In this document: piece by piece, positions 1-7,363 of the stretch
How the letters are laid out: every line of letters starts with the position of its first letter
Position numbering within the stretch: position 1 is the stretch's first letter
Source: Candidatus Atribacteria bacterium UBA6251
Lineage (GTDB): Bacteria > Atribacterota > Phoenicimicrobiia > Phoenicimicrobiales > Phoenicimicrobiaceae
Assembly: GCA_002441285.1 (NCBI GenBank)
Contig: DJVR01000052.1
Location: 44,131-62,695 of the forward strand
DNA: 18,565 bases
Direction of reading: 5' to 3'
The notes under the pieces: model-generated
The model's database searches: none
What the model was told of the DNA's origin: nothing
The model's input: the letters and a program-made list of their open reading frames with translations, nothing else
Made by a program: the position numbers and the translations under genes

Positions 1-2512
1 TACCACAAGGACAAGGGTCATTTCTACCTATCTTTTTACCGCTACTCTTAACCATTATAGAATCTTTTCTGGTTCCTTTTGGAATGGGAGAACTTGATAC
101 CCCAGAGGATGTAGCTCTGGTTGGCATACTTTCCCTTTGAGGAAATACCCGAGGCGTTTCTTCTCTTTTTATTCTTACTTTAAAAATAAACTTTACTACC
201 TCTTCCTTTATATTATTAATCATTTCCTGAAACATATTATAAGCTTCAAAATGATATTCCATTAAGGGATCTTTCTGAGCATATGCCCTTAGCCCAATCC
301 CCTGTTTCAGCTCATCAAGGCGTCTTAAATGATCTTTCCATTCCCTGTCAACCACTCTTAGTAAAATCATCTTTTCTATCTCTCTCATTAAAGGAGGAGT
401 AAATTCCTTCTCTTTTAAGGCATAGAATTGATAAATCTCTTTAAGAAGTTTTTCTTTTAAAGAAATAACAGAAAAATGAGGTATCTCTTCTTTAGAAAAG
501 ACTGGAATATAGGTAAAAATCTGATTAACCTGTTCCTTCAGCCCTGCCCAATCCCATTCTTCTGGATATGTTTCTTTATTGGTATAACCTTTCAGAATAT
601 TTTCAACAGTATCTCCCATCATATCTAAAATCAATTTTTTTATATCTTTACTTTCTAAAACTGTCCTGCGTTGATTATAAATGACTCGACGTTGGTATTC
701 CATTTCATTATCAAAATCTAAAAGTTGCTTTCTTATCTCAAAATTTCTACTTTCTACTCGCTTTTGAGCATTTTCGATGGATTTAGTAATTAAAGGATGT
801 TCAATAGGAACATCCTCCTCTAATCCTAGTTTTTCCATTACTCCACTAATGCGCTCAGAACCAAAGAGTCTCATTAAATCATCTTCCAGGGATAGAAAAA
901 ATCGAGAAGAACCAGGGTCACCCTGTCTTCCTGATCTACCTCTAAGTTGATTATCAATACGTCTACTCTCATGTCTTTCTGTACCAATTACGTGTAATCC
1001 ACCTAGTTGGGCTATTCCCTCTCCCAGAATTATATCAGTTCCTCTTCCTGCCATATTAGTAGAAATAGTAACTTTTCCTCTCTGTCCTGCTTGTGCAATT
1101 ATCTCAGCTTCTCTTTCATGATTTTTGGCGTTGAGAACACTATGTTCGATATTCTCTTTCTTAAGTAATTTACTTAATCTCTCTGACTTATCGATAGAAA
1201 CAGTTCCCACCAGTACAGGTCTTCCTTGATTATGTGTTTCTACTATCTCTCTAACTACCGCTTTAAATTTTTCCTTTTCTGTTCTATAAATTACGTCCGG
1301 GTAATTATATCTAATCAATTTTCTATTGGTGGGAATTACTACTACTGGTAAATTATAGATGTGAACAAACTCTTCTTCTTCAGTTTTTGCCGTACCAGTC
1401 ATACCAGCTAGTTTCTTATACAAACGGAAATAATTCTGGAAGGTAATAGTAGCTAAAGTCTGATTCTCTCCAGCCACTGGAACTCCTTCTTTAGCTTCAA
1501 TAGCTTGATGTAGACCATCGCTATATCTTCTACCAAACATCAAACGACCAGTAAATTCATCAACAATAATCACTTCTCCATCTTTTACAATATAATCTAC
1601 ATCCTTTTTAAATAATTTATGCGCTTTTAAGGCTTGAATAATACCATGCTGAATATTAATCTTGCTTTCATCATATAAATTATCAATCTGTAAAGCCTTC
1701 TCTATTCGCGCCACCCCTCCTTCAGTTAAAGTAACCGTCTTTTCTTTTTCTAACACTTTAAAATCTATATCTTCTTGCAGCCTGGTAACCAACCTATTTA
1801 TCTGTTCATATATTCTGGTCGATTCTTCAGAAGGGCCAGAGATGATTAGTGGTGTTCGGGCTTCATCAATTAAAATGCTATCCACCTCATCTACAATTGC
1901 AAAATGATGACCTCTTTGAACTACATCTTCCAGCCTAACTGCCATATTATCTCTTAAATAATCAAAACCAAACTCATTATTGGTACCGTAAGTAATATCG
2001 GCCTGATATGCAATTTTACGTTCTTGGGGGGGCATATCATGTTGAATTAATCCAACCTTTAAACCCAAAAATTCGTAAATTCCTCCCATCCAATACCTAT
2101 CTCGCTTGGCCAAGTAATCATTCACCGTTACGATATGAACACCTCTACCTTCTAAGGAATTTAAATAAGCTGGCATAGTAGCTACCAAAGTTTTGCCCTC
2201 TCCAGTGGCCATTTCCGCAATTTTCCCTTGATGCAGGACTATTCCACCAATTATTTGAACATCAAAGGGTCTCATCTTAGTTACCCTCCGGGCTACTTCT
2301 CTTACTACTGCAAATGCCTCAGGAAGAATGTCTTCAAGTATTTCGCCTTTTTCCAGACGCTTCCTGAATTCGCCCGTTTTCGATTTTAATTCTGCATCAC
2401 TAAACCGGGAAATAGTTGACTCATAGGAATTTACTCTATCAACCAGGGGTTGTAGCTTCTTTAATTCTGCTTCATTGGAATTACCAAACACTTTTTTAAA
2501 TAGATTAAACAC
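1..2512 (-). CDS. secA: Preprotein translocase ATPase SecA (3' end cut by window edge)
   Basis: This is the ATP-driven motor that pushes unfolded preproteins through the SecYEG channel at the cytoplasmic membrane. I translated 837 codons from a GTG start at 2512; no in-frame ATG lies nearby, and AAAGGTAGG sits about 7 nt upstream. Seen: Walker A MATGEGKT at residues 101-108, DEVDSILIDEART from residue 208 (Walker B region), and the helicase motif RGRSGRQGDPG at about 524-534. The last visible residues are RNDPCPCG (about 830-837), the start of the C-terminal zinc-binding tail that binds SecB or ribosomes in the family. The final Cys-Cys/His half should lie just outside the window, so the gene is truncated by the edge and is not a pseudogene. 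hpf and secA are often neighbours in Firmicutes; here three or four extra genes separate them. An extended -10 promoter lies 65 nt upstream. Confidence 0.98.
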   Translation of the reverse strand, partial: MFNLFKKVFGNSNEAELKKLQPLVDRVNSYESTISRFSDAELKSKTGEFRKRLEKGEILEDILPEAFAVVREVARRVTKMRPFDVQIIGGIVLHQGKIAEMATGEGKTLVATMPAYLNSLEGRGVHIVTVNDYLAKRDRYWMGGIYEFLGLKVGLIQHDMPPQERKIAYQADITYGTNNEFGFDYLRDNMAVRLEDVVQRGHHFAIVDEVDSILIDEARTPLIISGPSEESTRIYEQINRLVTRLQEDIDFKVLEKEKTVTLTEGGVARIEKALQIDNLYDESKINIQHGIIQALKAHKLFKKDVDYIVKDGEVIIVDEFTGRLMFGRRYSDGLHQAIEAKEGVPVAGENQTLATITFQNYFRLYKKLAGMTGTAKTEEEEFVHIYNLPVVVIPTNRKLIRYNYPDVIYRTEKEKFKAVVREIVETHNQGRPVLVGTVSIDKSERLSKLLKKENIEHSVLNAKNHEREAEIIAQAGQRGKVTISTNMAGRGTDIILGEGIAQLGGLHVIGTERHESRRIDNQLRGRSGRQGDPGSSRFFLSLEDDLMRLFGSERISGVMEKLGLEEDVPIEHPLITKSIENAQKRVESRNFEIRKQLLDFDNEMEYQRRVIYNQRRTVLESKDIKKLILDMMGDTVENILKGYTNKETYPEEWDWAGLKEQVNQIFTYIPVFSKEEIPHFSVISLKEKLLKEIYQFYALKEKEFTPPLMREIEKMILLRVVDREWKDHLRRLDELKQGIGLRAYAQKDPLMEYHFEAYNMFQEMINNIKEEVVKFIFKVRIKREETPRVFPQRESMPTRATSSGVSSSPIPKGTRKDSIMVKSSGKKIGRNDPCPCG

Positions 2513-2576
2513 CTTTTTGCCTACCTTTTTTAAAATAGTTAACCATAATTAGATTTATTTTCAAGTTTTGATAATA

Positions 2577-2585
2577 ATTATATCA
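2577..2585 (-). promoter_or_regulatory. Extended -10 promoter for secA
   Basis: The minus strand reads TGATATAAT, a perfect extended -10 element (TGnTATAAT), about 65 nt upstream of the secA GTG. No good -35 hexamer lies 17 bp further upstream, as is usual for extended -10 promoters. The same nine bases occur upstream of rel. The rest of 2513-2764 is AT-rich with no ORF and no clear terminator for the preceding DUF5317 gene. Confidence 0.55.
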
Positions 2586-2764
2586 TTTTATAGAAGAAAA
2601 TTTTAAATTATTGAAAATTATTTCACTAAAAATTTAAGACTGAGTTCCTGTTAATAATCAAAAGAATTTTTATTCCGGGGAAAAATTTTCTAAATAAGGT
2701 ATATAAGTTCAAGAATTATTCATCCGCTAAAAGGAAGTAATTTCTTAAAAAATTTATAGTACTT

Positions 2765-3334
2765 TCAAAATTCTTTCTCTTCTTCTTTCTTTGCGGTCAT
2801 AACCTCTTGAATAAAGATAAAAATCCCACAAAACATTAAAAAATCTCCTATACTTATTACTGAGGGATCGGGAAAAGGTGGAGGTAAAGGAATTACATCT
2901 GCTAAAAATTTAAAAAGAGTCTTATGGTTAATCAAGATATGGGTAATACTGTCACCATCCTGCAAAGAACGGGCAAAGCTATCTAATCCGACCTGATTTA
3001 GACTTTCCATTAATACAGGCATATGCCCACCATTAAAAAATATAACTATAAAATTTAGTAATATTCCCAAAAAAATTAGATTCATTCCTTTTAATTCATA
3101 ATTATACCATACTGCTATCAAGAGAATCAGATAAGAAAAGATAAAGAGAAAGTTACCATAATGAATTATCAGTTTAATCTGGCGTGAGGCTAAAAAGACT
3201 AAAATTACTTGAATTAAAAAAGCAGCTAAAATGAGCTCTACTTTTTGTAAGGATATCTGGGTTAAATTTTGATACTTCCCTTTACGAATTATTCCCACTG
3301 CGATAGAAAAGATCAAAAGATATAAATATAACAT
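2765..3334 (-). CDS. DUF5317 family integral membrane protein
   Basis: A membrane protein of unknown function, 189 residues. Hydrophobic segments at about 1-16, 33-52, 57-76, 85-100 and 161-179 predict five helices. Family-type signatures recognised from memory are NGGHMPV (101-107) after the fourth helix, LADVIPLP (144-151) and SIGDFLM (161-167) leading into the last helix. The C-terminus is strongly charged (AKKEEEKEF) and probably cytoplasmic. The ATG is three bases after the stop of the HD-GYP gene, and a purine-rich GGAGAAAGGAGAAG inside the 3' end of that gene can serve as its ribosome binding site, so the two are almost certainly co-transcribed and translationally coupled. This pairing suggests a role with the HD-GYP protein in membrane signalling, but that is inference. 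No enzymatic motif is visible. Confidence 0.8.
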   Translation of the reverse strand: MLYLYLLIFSIAVGIIRKGKYQNLTQISLQKVELILAAFLIQVILVFLASRQIKLIIHYGNFLFIFSYLILLIAVWYNYELKGMNLIFLGILLNFIVIFFNGGHMPVLMESLNQVGLDSFARSLQDGDSITHILINHKTLFKFLADVIPLPPPFPDPSVISIGDFLMFCGIFIFIQEVMTAKKEEEKEF

Positions 3335-3337
3335 TAT

Positions 3338-4576
3338 TTATATTTCTTCTCCTTTCTCCAGCAAGGTAATCAGTATTTTCACCACCTCTGGGTCAAATTG
3401 CTTACCAGTCTGCTCTTTTAACTCTTTTAATATTTGCTCTTTACTCAACTTTCCTCGGTAAGGACGATCCGAACTCATAGCATCATAGGCATCTGCTACA
3501 GCTATAATCCGGGCAGCTAAAGGTATTTCTTCTCCCTTTATTTTATCCGGATAACCCCCTCCGTTAAATCTCTCATGATGGTGATAAATCGCTTCATAAG
3601 ATTTTTTCAAAAAATCTACCGGTTCGATAATCTTAGCACCTAAGGCAGAATGGTTTTTTATTTTACTGTACTCTTCTTCTGTTAACCCAACACTCTTCCT
3701 TAAAATAGCTTCATCTATGCCAATCTTCCCTATATCATGTAATAAAGCAGAATATTCTAGTTTTTCAAGTTCTTCTGCTGAAAGGTTCATTAATTGACCT
3801 AAGGTTACCGATACCCTGGAGACCCTTTCGGAATGACCTTTGGTATAAGGATCTTTGGCATCGATAGCAGCTGCTAAAGCTCGAATAGTATCTAAATACA
3901 TCTGCCTCATTTTAGTATACAATTCGAAGGAGCGACGGGCAAGTAATAAAGGTAAAAAGAATAGACCAATCCCCAAGACCCCTACCTGAACATAGATAAT
4001 TGCCATTAGTAAACCTAAAGGGGCTTCAGATAAATAGGTAGGTAGATTATCCTTAAAATTTAATCTCCAAACTTTACTAATTTTACTACCTTCATAAAAG
4101 GATATAACTAAAGTAACCAAGGTTAAATTAACCAGACAGTAAGTAATAGCACACAGGAGGGCCGGGATAATAAAATTAAAAAAATTCTGAAAGCCAATGA
4201 CTCCTCCGGTAAATTGATAAACTAGACCAGCTAACCCTGCGGAAAGAGCATATTGAGAAGCATCAAATATCCTCTTATACCAGGGTGATTTTCCTTTTAT
4301 TTGTTGATAAATTACTAAACTTAGAGAAGTTATTAACATTGCCACAGCTGGACCATAAACCAAAATCAAGACAAAATCTATAGGAAAACCTATAGTCATA
4401 TATCCTCCATAAGGCAAGGTCACAGGGATATATTCAGCAAAAACCGAAAGAATTAAAAAGAAACTTAATATTATATATTCGCGGGGGGAAAGACTAAGAG
4501 AGGGGAAAAGATATATAAAAAGGGCAAGAGCCAAGCCTGCCACCAGTCCAATATAAATCTTTACTTTGATATTCAA
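3338..4576 (-). CDS. Membrane-anchored HD-GYP domain protein (putative cyclic-di-GMP phosphodiesterase)
   Basis: Predicted to hydrolyse cyclic di-GMP at the cytoplasmic face of the membrane. Residues 1-215 hold about seven hydrophobic segments, a MASE-like sensory module not assigned to a named type; residues about 225-410 are a complete HD-GYP domain. Metal and catalytic signatures are all present: H248 (KGHSERV), HD at 280-281 followed by GK at 283-284, HHHERFNGGGYP (332-343, the GYP motif), and D362 and D365 in ADAYDAM. The start is a TTG at 4576; an upstream in-frame stop and the lack of any ATG before residue 60 leave it as the best choice, with GAGG about 11 nt upstream. There is no GGDEF, PAS or receiver domain, so input should come through the membrane part. 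A 29-codon peptide gene ends 110 bp upstream and DUF5317 follows after 3 bp. Confidence 0.92.
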   Translation of the reverse strand: MNIKVKIYIGLVAGLALALFIYLFPSLSLSPREYIILSFFLILSVFAEYIPVTLPYGGYMTIGFPIDFVLILVYGPAVAMLITSLSLVIYQQIKGKSPWYKRIFDASQYALSAGLAGLVYQFTGGVIGFQNFFNFIIPALLCAITYCLVNLTLVTLVISFYEGSKISKVWRLNFKDNLPTYLSEAPLGLLMAIIYVQVGVLGIGLFFLPLLLARRSFELYTKMRQMYLDTIRALAAAIDAKDPYTKGHSERVSRVSVTLGQLMNLSAEELEKLEYSALLHDIGKIGIDEAILRKSVGLTEEEYSKIKNHSALGAKIIEPVDFLKKSYEAIYHHHERFNGGGYPDKIKGEEIPLAARIIAVADAYDAMSSDRPYRGKLSKEQILKELKEQTGKQFDPEVVKILITLLEKGEEI

Positions 4577-4673
4577 AATGTAAACAACCTCTTTTACATA
4601 AAGTTAGGCCGGAAAACCTCTATATTATCTTTTAATACCTATGGTTGTACATTTATTAGTGCTGATTTATTTA

Positions 4674-4689
4674 ATTATAATTTATATCA
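4674..4689 (-). promoter_or_regulatory. Possible extended -10 promoter for the HD-GYP/DUF5317 pair
   Basis: The TGA stop codon of the 29-codon peptide gene is the TG part of TGATATAAA, and TATAAT follows at 4679-4674. Either could be a -10 element for the HD-GYP gene about 100 nt downstream. No convincing -35 is visible. It resembles the TGATATAAT elements before secA and rel, which is the main reason to list it. Confidence 0.3.
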
Positions 4690-4776
4690 TCCCCATCTAG
4701 CTTTAGCGCCACCAGCCAGTAATAAGGCCAGGACACTAATCAAGAAGCTAATGAGTTTAGCTTTATTTAACTTCAT
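4687..4776 (-). CDS. Small hydrophobic peptide, 29 residues, unknown function
   Basis: A short open frame that I do not recognise. It has an excellent Shine-Dalgarno (GGAGGTG at 4789-4783) six bases before its ATG and ends in TGA at 4689-4687. The peptide begins MKLNKAKLISFLISVLALLL and continues AGGAKARWG: a positively charged N-terminus, one hydrophobic helix at about 8-21, and a short polar tail with AGG and Trp. It could be a single-span membrane peptide, a signal-peptide-like secreted pheromone precursor (cleavage near AGGAKA is conceivable) or a leader peptide. It lies between the uncharacterised gene ending at 4910 and the HD-GYP gene starting at 4576. Translation of so short a frame is inferred from the ribosome binding site and the biased composition only. 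Confidence 0.5.
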   Translation of the reverse strand: MKLNKAKLISFLISVLALLLAGGAKARWG

Positions 4777-4790
4777 CTTGAGCACCTCCA

Positions 4791-4823
4791 CGGTTTTTAT
4801 TTGCCTTTCGACATTTAAAACCG
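4791..4823 (-). promoter_or_regulatory. Leader hairpin directly before the small-peptide ribosome binding site
   Basis: An inverted repeat of seven bases (cggtttt and aaaaccg) separated by 19 bases ends one base before the GGAGGTG ribosome binding site of the 29-codon gene. In the transcript the loop contains GUCGAAAGGCAAAU. Its position would let it influence translation start; function is not shown. The remainder of 4777-4909 holds a short GC-rich cgcttcgcttcgctcgag tract at 4822-4839, unlike the AT-rich surroundings, and no further ORF. Confidence 0.35.
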
Positions 4824-4909
4824 CTTCGCTTCGCTCGAGATACTCCATCAATTGCTCTATCTATGACTGCATTATGTTAATAAAGGTTTACCCGACCTAA
4901 TAGGAAATA

Positions 4910-5611
4910 TTATTTTACTAAAATTCTACGATTGGTGGCTTTTAGAATAGCCTTGACAATCGCTTTATTAAAATCATCTCCCACCAATGTGGAACCTACT
5001 AAATGCTCCTTTCCTCTAGCTTCAATTAGATAGATAGAAGCCACTACTGCTTCCTTCCTATCTAGATTTACCTTTTTAAGTTCATTTAGTTGAAAAAAAA
5101 TTGAACCTTCTAAATAAGAACTAATACTCTCTAAAGTTGCTTTAGCCACTAAATATTCCTGATTTTCACTCCAGTTTTTTCCAGATACCTTTCCTTCAAA
5201 AATTTTATTATTCTCCTCTAACCTTACAATGATCTCTGAGTAATCACCCACTGTGGTTACCTTAAGATCAACAAACTTTAATCTGGAAGGTAAGGAAGAA
5301 ACAGTTTCTTTATTGGGCTCCTCATTTATCTTATCTTCCTTTACCTGAGCTATACTAATCTTGCGATAATCTACCTGAATATTATACTTTGCCAGTAAAA
5401 ATGATTCAATATCCCGGGTTATCTTCTTAGGGTTGGAGGAATTTCTGGTAATCACATGAATCTCTTTGATATTTTTGTCTTCCGCTAAAACTATTTTGGC
5501 AAACAATACATCACTAATATCTTTTAATGACTTCTCTACTGTTTCTACATCGAGATCGAAACGTTTTGGGATGATAAAATTACGAAAGGAATTCAATTTA
5601 TTCTTTTCCAT
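4910..5611 (-). CDS. Uncharacterised conserved two-domain protein downstream of hpf
   Basis: A soluble 233-residue protein of unknown function; no enzyme motif, signal peptide or membrane helix is visible. Residues about 18-90 form one alpha/beta unit with a DIESFLLAKYNIQVDYRKIS stretch (67-86). A charged, low-complexity linker (about 91-108) leads to a second alpha/beta unit (109-233) ending in a well-defined strand-helix segment, LVGSTLVGDDFNKAIVKAIL (204-223). I recall similar hypothetical proteins in Firmicutes and other thermophilic or anaerobic bacteria, but cannot name a family. Its ATG follows the hpf stop by 9 bp, with AAGGAGG overlapping the hpf stop codon, so it is co-transcribed and probably translationally coupled with the hibernation factor. 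A link to ribosome or RNA binding is possible from context only. Confidence 0.85.
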   Translation of the reverse strand: MEKNKLNSFRNFIIPKRFDLDVETVEKSLKDISDVLFAKIVLAEDKNIKEIHVITRNSSNPKKITRDIESFLLAKYNIQVDYRKISIAQVKEDKINEEPNKETVSSLPSRLKFVDLKVTTVGDYSEIIVRLEENNKIFEGKVSGKNWSENQEYLVAKATLESISSYLEGSIFFQLNELKKVNLDRKEAVVASIYLIEARGKEHLVGSTLVGDDFNKAIVKAILKATNRRILVK

Positions 5612-5620
5612 AAATCCTCC

Positions 5621-6160
5621 TTAAAACTCTGGTTCTATTAGTCCAAAATTTCCGTCTTTCCTCTTATAAAGTACATTTACTCTATTGGTAAGATCATTAG
5701 CAAACACATAAAAGCTATGCCCCAACAAATCCATCTGCATAGCTGCTTCCTCTACCGACATAGGTTTTAAAGCAAATTTTTTAGTTTTCACAATTAACGG
5801 TAAATTATTCCGTGCTTCTTCGTTTAGACTGTTTTCTAAGTTTCTCAATTCAGTTTCGTGGTTTTCTACACTGCTTTTTTGTAAATATTTTTCTCGGTAT
5901 TTTTGAATCTGCCTATCTAATTTATCTACTACCTTATCTATTGAGGTGTACATATCATCAGATTCTTCCTCTGCCCTGATTAAAGCTTTTTTAGCTTGTA
6001 AAGTTACCTCTACAATCTGCCTACTCTTTTCAACACTAAAGGTTACTATTACCTCCAGGATATTTTCAAAATGCCGATCAATTTTGTTCAATCTTTTCTC
6101 TGTATAATTTCGTAATGCCTCTGTTACTTCCACATGTCTACCTTTAAAGATAATTTTCAT
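5621..6160 (-). CDS. hpf: Long-form ribosome hibernation promoting factor (HPF/RaiA)
   Basis: Binds the 30S decoding region of idle ribosomes and, through its C-terminal domain, joins two 70S particles into an inactive 100S dimer during slow growth. The N-terminal ribosome-binding domain spans about 1-95, beginning MKIIFKGRHVEVTEALRNYT, with basic helix residues (DKLDRQIQKYREKYLQK). A variable acidic linker covers about 96-120 and the dimerisation domain 121-179, with the typical LLGHSFYVFANDLTNRVNVL (145-164) and KRKDGNFGLIEPEF end. The length of 179 marks it as the long form. The ATG at 6160 has a strong AAAGGAGG site six bases upstream. It lies downstream of a structured RNA and comFC, and the next gene follows after 9 bp. 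No clear promoter was found in 6161-6301, so transcription may come through or from inside the RNA region. Confidence 0.97.
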   Translation of the reverse strand: MKIIFKGRHVEVTEALRNYTEKRLNKIDRHFENILEVIVTFSVEKSRQIVEVTLQAKKALIRAEEESDDMYTSIDKVVDKLDRQIQKYREKYLQKSSVENHETELRNLENSLNEEARNNLPLIVKTKKFALKPMSVEEAAMQMDLLGHSFYVFANDLTNRVNVLYKRKDGNFGLIEPEF

Positions 6161-6301
6161 AGCAAATCCTCCTTTTCAGTAATAGTTTATTCTATTAATA
6201 ATTTTCTACTTTCAGTGAAATTATTCCTTTTCAAAACCTTAAAAATTATTCAAAATAATCTTTTTACAAAACTTATCTGCTAGTTTTAACTTCATTGTTC
6301 A

Positions 6302-6525
6302 CCTTTCCCTGGACTGACCTGGTCTTTGCCCCCACACCCGCCTGCTGAGAGTTTCGCATTAGAAGTGCTTCCTCTACTACTCCTCTTCTCTTATTTTAAT
6401 ACCCCGAAGGGAAATAAGGCAGGACTTACTCCAAAGCCGCACCATGCTCAGTAACTAAAGTTACCTTACGTGGGTCGTTTTGCCTGCGACTGGCTTCGAC
6501 TTTCAACCACAGCTCCAGGGAAAGG
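6302..6525 (-). ncRNA. raiA RNA: Structured non-coding RNA, probably the raiA motif
   Basis: A 224-nt segment between comFC and hpf is clearly GC-richer than its surroundings and has no supported ORF. Its ends form a perfect 12-bp stem (CCTTTCCCTGGA at the 5' end, positions 6525-6514, with TCCAGGGAAAGG at 6313-6302). Internal elements on the minus strand include a UUCG-capped hairpin with a 5-nt bulge (6418-6390, CTTATTTCCC-ttcg-GGG...AAATAAG), a GTAACT/AGTTAC hairpin (6464-6451), a possible CCCAC/GTGGG long-range pair (6474-6470 with 6335-6331), and a purine-rich stretch (about 6389-6366). The C(UUCG)G loop exists only in the minus-strand transcript, which sets the strand. The raiA motif is known in Firmicutes and Actinobacteria, often just upstream of raiA/hpf genes; location, size and fold agree. 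It starts about 10 bases after the comFC stop. Assignment to the motif is from context and memory, not a covariance search. Confidence 0.68.
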
Positions 6526-6535
6526 AAAATTTATT

Positions 6536-7279
6536 TTATATTCCTCTAGCCAGAGTTAACACAAATACTTTATTTGCCCCTGCTCTTTTTAATTCTTTAG
6601 CACATTCTTCTACCGTCGAACCAGTAGTAAATACATCATCAAAAAGCAATATTCCTTTATCCTTTATTTCCTCCGGTTGGGTAACAGAGAAAGCTTGAAA
6701 AACATTCTTTTCTCTATCTTTCCTAGAAAGACCAACCTGAGATAGTGTAAATCTATTTTTTACTAATACCTTCTCCTTTACTGGAAGGGTAAAATAATCA
6801 CCCATTATTTTGCATAATAAAAAACTTTGATTAAAACCTCTTTCCTTCCAATCTTTCTCATGTAAAGGGACCGGTATAATTATATCAATGAGTTTAAGTA
6901 ATTCTTGCTGAAAAAGTAAATATCTAATTAATAACTCTCCCAGAGGTTGAGCTAAATTCTTTTCTTTATTATATTTTAAAAGATGAATACATTCTTTTAG
7001 CACTCCTCTATATTTACCTACGGAGCGAGAATACTCAAAAGAATATTCTCTATTTTTACAATCAAGACATATTAAATCATCTTGCTGATAAGGCAAACCT
7101 GGTGCAATAGATAAAGGCTTATTACACTTTTTACAATAAGGTTCCTCAATTAACTGGATATCTTTTAAACAATCCTCACAGATAGAGTAACCCGCTGATT
7201 CACGAATAGGATGTTTACATACCCTGCATTCTAGTGGAAAAATTAAATTGAGTAAACCCTCTATTAAATATTTTATCAT
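6536..7279 (-). CDS. comFC: ComFC/GntX-type phosphoribosyltransferase-like protein
   Basis: ComF-family protein, needed for DNA uptake in competent bacteria and present in many species without known competence; its exact reaction is unsettled. Two N-terminal Cys-pair clusters (C18-x2-C21 with C34-x2-C37, and C49-x2-C52 with C71-x2-C74) look like zinc ribbons. The phosphoribosyltransferase fold follows: PVPLHEKDWKERGFNQS (136-152), KNRFTLSQVGLSRKDREKN, and the PRPP loop LLFDDVFTTGST (211-222). The length of 247 is normal. The ATG at 7279 has only a weak purine-rich site upstream. It is 57 bp downstream of ahcY and is followed immediately by the raiA-like RNA and hpf, a Firmicutes-type arrangement. 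Confidence 0.93.
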   Translation of the reverse strand: MIKYLIEGLLNLIFPLECRVCKHPIRESAGYSICEDCLKDIQLIEEPYCKKCNKPLSIAPGLPYQQDDLICLDCKNREYSFEYSRSVGKYRGVLKECIHLLKYNKEKNLAQPLGELLIRYLLFQQELLKLIDIIIPVPLHEKDWKERGFNQSFLLCKIMGDYFTLPVKEKVLVKNRFTLSQVGLSRKDREKNVFQAFSVTQPEEIKDKGILLFDDVFTTGSTVEECAKELKRAGANKVFVLTLARGI

Positions 7280-7329
7280 ATTTTCTGTTTTCTTACATAT
7301 TTTTCCTAAATAATAGATTGTTTTTTATT

Positions 7330-7363
7330 AAAAAAATCAAGTCCCTTCTTCCCAGGAAGAAAG
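7330..7363 (-). terminator. Possible intrinsic terminator at the end of ahcY
   Basis: The last codons of ahcY form an 8-bp hairpin (CTTTCTTC-CTGG-GAAGAAGG, 7363-7344, one G-U pair). A run of seven T follows at 7336-7330, but seven bases after the stem, further away than in a classical terminator. It may give partial termination between ahcY and comFC. Confidence 0.3.

Noticed and set aside
4822..4839. CRISPR-like repeat
   Set aside because: Only one short direct repeat, with no spacers and no cas genes.
4777..4909. Cyclic-di-GMP riboswitch before the peptide and HD-GYP genes
   Set aside because: It was tempting from context, but the GEMM-type conserved GCAAA/GGGCAAACC blocks and two-stem layout are not present.
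6302..6525. tmRNA, RNase P RNA or 6S RNA as alternative identity of the structured RNA
   Set aside because: No GGTTCGAATCC-type T-arm or tag frame for tmRNA, no RNase P core GAGGAAAGTC-type sequence, and the fold is not one long bulged hairpin as in 6S RNA.
6480..6698. Plus-strand open frame of 72 codons across the RNA and the end of comFC
   Set aside because: It is antisense to comFC and to the structured RNA, has no ribosome site and low-complexity content; a shadow frame.
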